Assembly (NCBI GenBank): GCA_937875035.1
Contig: CALNCF010000155.1
Span: 1-7,404, forward strand
Direction of reading: 5' to 3'
Source of the DNA: an uncultured Sphingobacteriaceae bacterium
GTDB taxonomy: Bacteria; Bacteroidota; Bacteroidia; Sphingobacteriales; Sphingobacteriaceae
DNA: 7,404 nucleotides
In this document: positions 5,817 through 7,404 of the stretch, piece after piece
How positions within the stretch are numbered: position 1 is the stretch's first letter
Layout: each line of letters starts with the position of its first letter
Translations under genes and position numbers: made by a program
Notes under the pieces: model-generated
Database searches by the model: none
The model's input: the letters and a program-made list of their open reading frames with translations, nothing else
What the model was told of the DNA's origin: nothing

Positions 5817-6200
5817 ATGAAAGTAGAGCAGCTACGCCTTAAATACGTGAGTCTGGATTACCTGTTGGAACTGTCAGGAGGTGATGCAGACTTTATTCTT
5901 GATATGATCCTTACCTTCCTGAATACCGCGCCCGGGTATATGACCGATTTCGAACTATTGCGCGAACAGAAAGACTGGTACAAGATGTCGCGTGCCGCCC
6001 ATAAATTCAAATCTTCGTTTTCCGTTATAGGGAGTGATTCGCTGACAAGCTATGCTGCTGCGATTGAGAAGCTGTGTAAAGAAGAAGTGCCGGATGTGGC
6101 AGAAATGGACCGTGAGATAGGAGAGATGAAATCTCTTTTTTTACAGGTGATGGCTGAGCTCGAAGACTCTGTGAAAAAGATAAAAGAAACTGAAGCGTAA
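5817..6200 (+). CDS. Stand-alone histidine phosphotransfer (HPt) domain protein
   Basis: The 127-residue product is almost entirely one HPt four-helix domain. HPt proteins carry phosphate on a histidine between two receiver domains in multistep phosphorelays, in the cytoplasm. The motif AHKFKSSFSVIG places the phosphoacceptor at His62, with Lys65 at the usual +3 position, preceded by the helix DADFILDMILTFLNTAPGY. There is no kinase, sensor or membrane segment. The reading frame is open back to a TTG at 5757, but that codon lies in the terminator tail. The ATG at 5817 gives MKVEQLRLKYVSLDYL, the usual HPt amino end. A near-match to a -7 box, TATTTTG at 5792-5798 (one base short), precedes it without a clear -33. 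The stop overlaps the ATG of the response regulator by one base (TAATG), so the two are translationally coupled and likely partners. Confidence 0.9.
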   Translation: MKVEQLRLKYVSLDYLLELSGGDADFILDMILTFLNTAPGYMTDFELLREQKDWYKMSRAAHKFKSSFSVIGSDSLTSYAAAIEKLCKEEVPDVAEMDREIGEMKSLFLQVMAELEDSVKKIKETEA

Positions 6201-6565
6201 TGAGGATTTTAGTTGTAGACGATGAAGAGTTGATGTTAAAAGCGCTCCGCTTCCGCTTACTGAAAGACGGGCATTCGGTGGAGATCGCTATTGATGGGAG
6301 AGAGGCGCTGAAACTGATCGCGCAGGAACGATTCGACCTGGTCATTACCGATATCATGCTTCCGTTCAATAACGGATTGGAGATCGTGGACTATATAAAG
6401 AATAAATCAGGGAAGAATATCCCGGTGATCATATTGTCGGCTGTAGGGGCTGAGAATGTTGTATTGGAGGGCTTTGCCCTGGGCGCCGACGACTATATTA
6501 CAAAGCCATTCAGCCCGGTGCAATTGTCGGTGCGTGTAAAACGATTCGAAAAGGCGACCTCCTGA
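6200..6565 (+). CDS. Single-domain response regulator (receiver only)
   Basis: The 121-residue product is one complete CheY-like receiver domain with no output domain. The key residues are all present: acidic pair Asp7 and Asp8 (VVDDEE), phosphoacceptor Asp51 in ITDIMLP, switch Ser80 in VIILSA, Tyr99 and Lys102 in DDYITKPF. Such proteins act by protein-protein contact or as phosphate carriers between an HPt and another receiver. The sequence style (GADDYITKPFSPVQLSVRVKR) is that of OmpR-type receivers, so loss or absence of a DNA-binding domain is notable, but the stop codon at 6563 is clean and no winged-helix sequence follows in another frame. Its ATG overlaps the HPt stop by one base. The next gene begins about 30 bp later in the same direction and is probably co-transcribed. 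Confidence 0.93.
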   Translation: MRILVVDDEELMLKALRFRLLKDGHSVEIAIDGREALKLIAQERFDLVITDIMLPFNNGLEIVDYIKNKSGKNIPVIILSAVGAENVVLEGFALGADDYITKPFSPVQLSVRVKRFEKATS

Positions 6566-6594
6566 CCGATCTGTATCAGGATGCCTGTTTTTAT

Positions 6595-7404
6595 TTGAAT
6601 AGATTGCCAGGGAATAAGAAAAATATAAGCGCTGTTATAGTCACAGGACCAAGGTTCCCTGTTGTGTTTCTCTTATTATCGTTGCTCATCATTCCGGAAA
6701 ATCTTTATGCCCGGAGCTGGTTCAGCAGGGTTGCTTCTTATATTGCTTCAGGGTTTGATAATGATGATGTGCTGATCCGCTACTGCTATGTAATGATCAC
6801 GGTTTTCGTGGTTATTATTTTCGTGGTATTGCTGGTATTACTCATCAACCGTGTGCTGCTTGGCGATCGTCACCAGAAAGTCGTGCAGCTCAAAAAGAAA
6901 TACGACCTGCTTCTCACCGGGATCATTTACATTGATGATGATGAGCTGGGTGATGAAAACTGGAAACGGGAAAAAGCAAAGCTGGTGGCCCATTTCCAGA
7001 AGCACTACCTGCATAGCCGGTTCAACCGGGAAGTATTGGTGGAACAACTGCTCAGCCTGCACCGTAACTTTTCGGGAACTACAGCCACCGTCTTACGAAA
7101 GCTTTATATTGAGCTGGGATTACCAGCGAAAGCGATGGCTGCTCTGAAAACAGAGAACTGGAGTCGTCGCGCCGCGTCTATCCGTGAGCTGGCGCAAATG
7201 GAGATCGTGGAAGCCGCTCCCATGATCCGTAAATCGCTGACGCACCTGAGTCCTTCGCTAAGGCTGGAAGCGGGTATTGCGCTCCTGAAGCTGGATAAGA
7301 CTCATCCCTTCGCCCTGCTGGATGCTGGTGTAGAGCTCACCCCCTGGCAGCAGCTGAACCTGCTGGATGCCATCCTGAGAACCTCCGATATTAAAATCCC
7401 TTCC
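6595..7404 (+). CDS. Membrane-anchored HEAT-repeat-like protein, 5' part (runs off window)
   Basis: An open frame without stop runs to the right edge. It has no ATG near its beginning, so I mark the TTG at 6595; TTG 6604 and GTG 6664 are alternatives and the start is uncertain. The frame is open upstream only to 6454. From the 6595 start the 270 visible residues contain a hydrophobic segment at about 21-37 (FPVVFLLLSLLIIP, which could be a signal peptide ending YA-RS) and a strong transmembrane helix at about 64-86. A basic stretch, GDRHQKVVQLKKKYD, puts the rest in the cytoplasm. Residues about 190-270 have the HEAT-repeat pattern of paired amphipathic helices (RRAASIRELAQMEIVEAAPMIRKSL, then PSLRLEAGIALLKLD). 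HEAT repeats bind proteins, so it is a candidate target of the preceding HPt/response-regulator pair. No enzyme motif is visible. Codon use resembles the neighbours. Confidence 0.75.
   Translation, partial: MNRLPGNKKNISAVIVTGPRFPVVFLLLSLLIIPENLYARSWFSRVASYIASGFDNDDVLIRYCYVMITVFVVIIFVVLLVLLINRVLLGDRHQKVVQLKKKYDLLLTGIIYIDDDELGDENWKREKAKLVAHFQKHYLHSRFNREVLVEQLLSLHRNFSGTTATVLRKLYIELGLPAKAMAALKTENWSRRAASIRELAQMEIVEAAPMIRKSLTHLSPSLRLEAGIALLKLDKTHPFALLDAGVELTPWQQLNLLDAILRTSDIKIPS

Noticed and set aside
6541..6595. Frameshift that would fuse the response regulator to an output domain or to the HEAT gene
   Set aside because: The receiver domain is complete, its stop codon is clean, and the +1 frame just after it encodes no DNA-binding sequence before the membrane segment.

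Overview
The window reads as chromosomal DNA from a member of the Bacteroidota, plausibly Chitinophagales or Sphingobacteriales. Three things point there. Most genes lack a Shine-Dalgarno sequence. Most gene starts sit just behind the Bacteroidota -7 promoter box TAnnTTTG, sometimes with a -33 TTG/TTTG about 18-21 nt upstream. The protein sequences (ScpA, RlmN, a beta-helix lipoprotein ending in GCYEAL) also have the look of that phylum. The genus is inference only. I see no IS element, CRISPR array, tRNA, rRNA or integrase.

Positions 1-2412 hold two divergent pairs and one convergent junction. The 5' part of dxs (isoprenoid precursor synthesis) runs leftward off the window. scpA (chromosome condensation) runs rightward and ends exactly where a leftward amidohydrolase/deaminase gene ends: the two stop codons abut with no spacer, inside a GC-rich inverted repeat. 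The amidohydrolase is in turn divergent from rlmN, with about 70 bp holding both promoters.

Positions 2417-5639 carry three rightward genes: rlmN (23S rRNA/tRNA m2A methyltransferase), a comF-type phosphoribosyltransferase, and a large secreted lipoprotein with a beta-helix and a choice-of-anchor-Q-like C-terminus. Each has its own promoter-like element, so they are probably not a tight operon. A perfect 18-bp palindrome lies between rlmN and comF. A rho-independent-type terminator follows the lipoprotein gene.

Positions 5817-7404 hold a separate signalling cluster: a lone histidine phosphotransfer (HPt) protein, a stand-alone receiver-domain response regulator overlapping it by one base, and the 5' part of a two-helix membrane protein with a cytoplasmic HEAT-like domain that runs off the right edge. 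No histidine kinase and no DNA-binding output are present. HPt and receiver should exchange phosphate with each other, and the adjacent membrane HEAT protein is a candidate for what they control or sense through. This is the least conventional part of the window.

Across the window the promoter boxes lie remarkably close to start codons (0-15 nt at five genes). They exclude the longest possible starts for scpA and the amidohydrolase and suggest leaderless or near-leaderless mRNAs.
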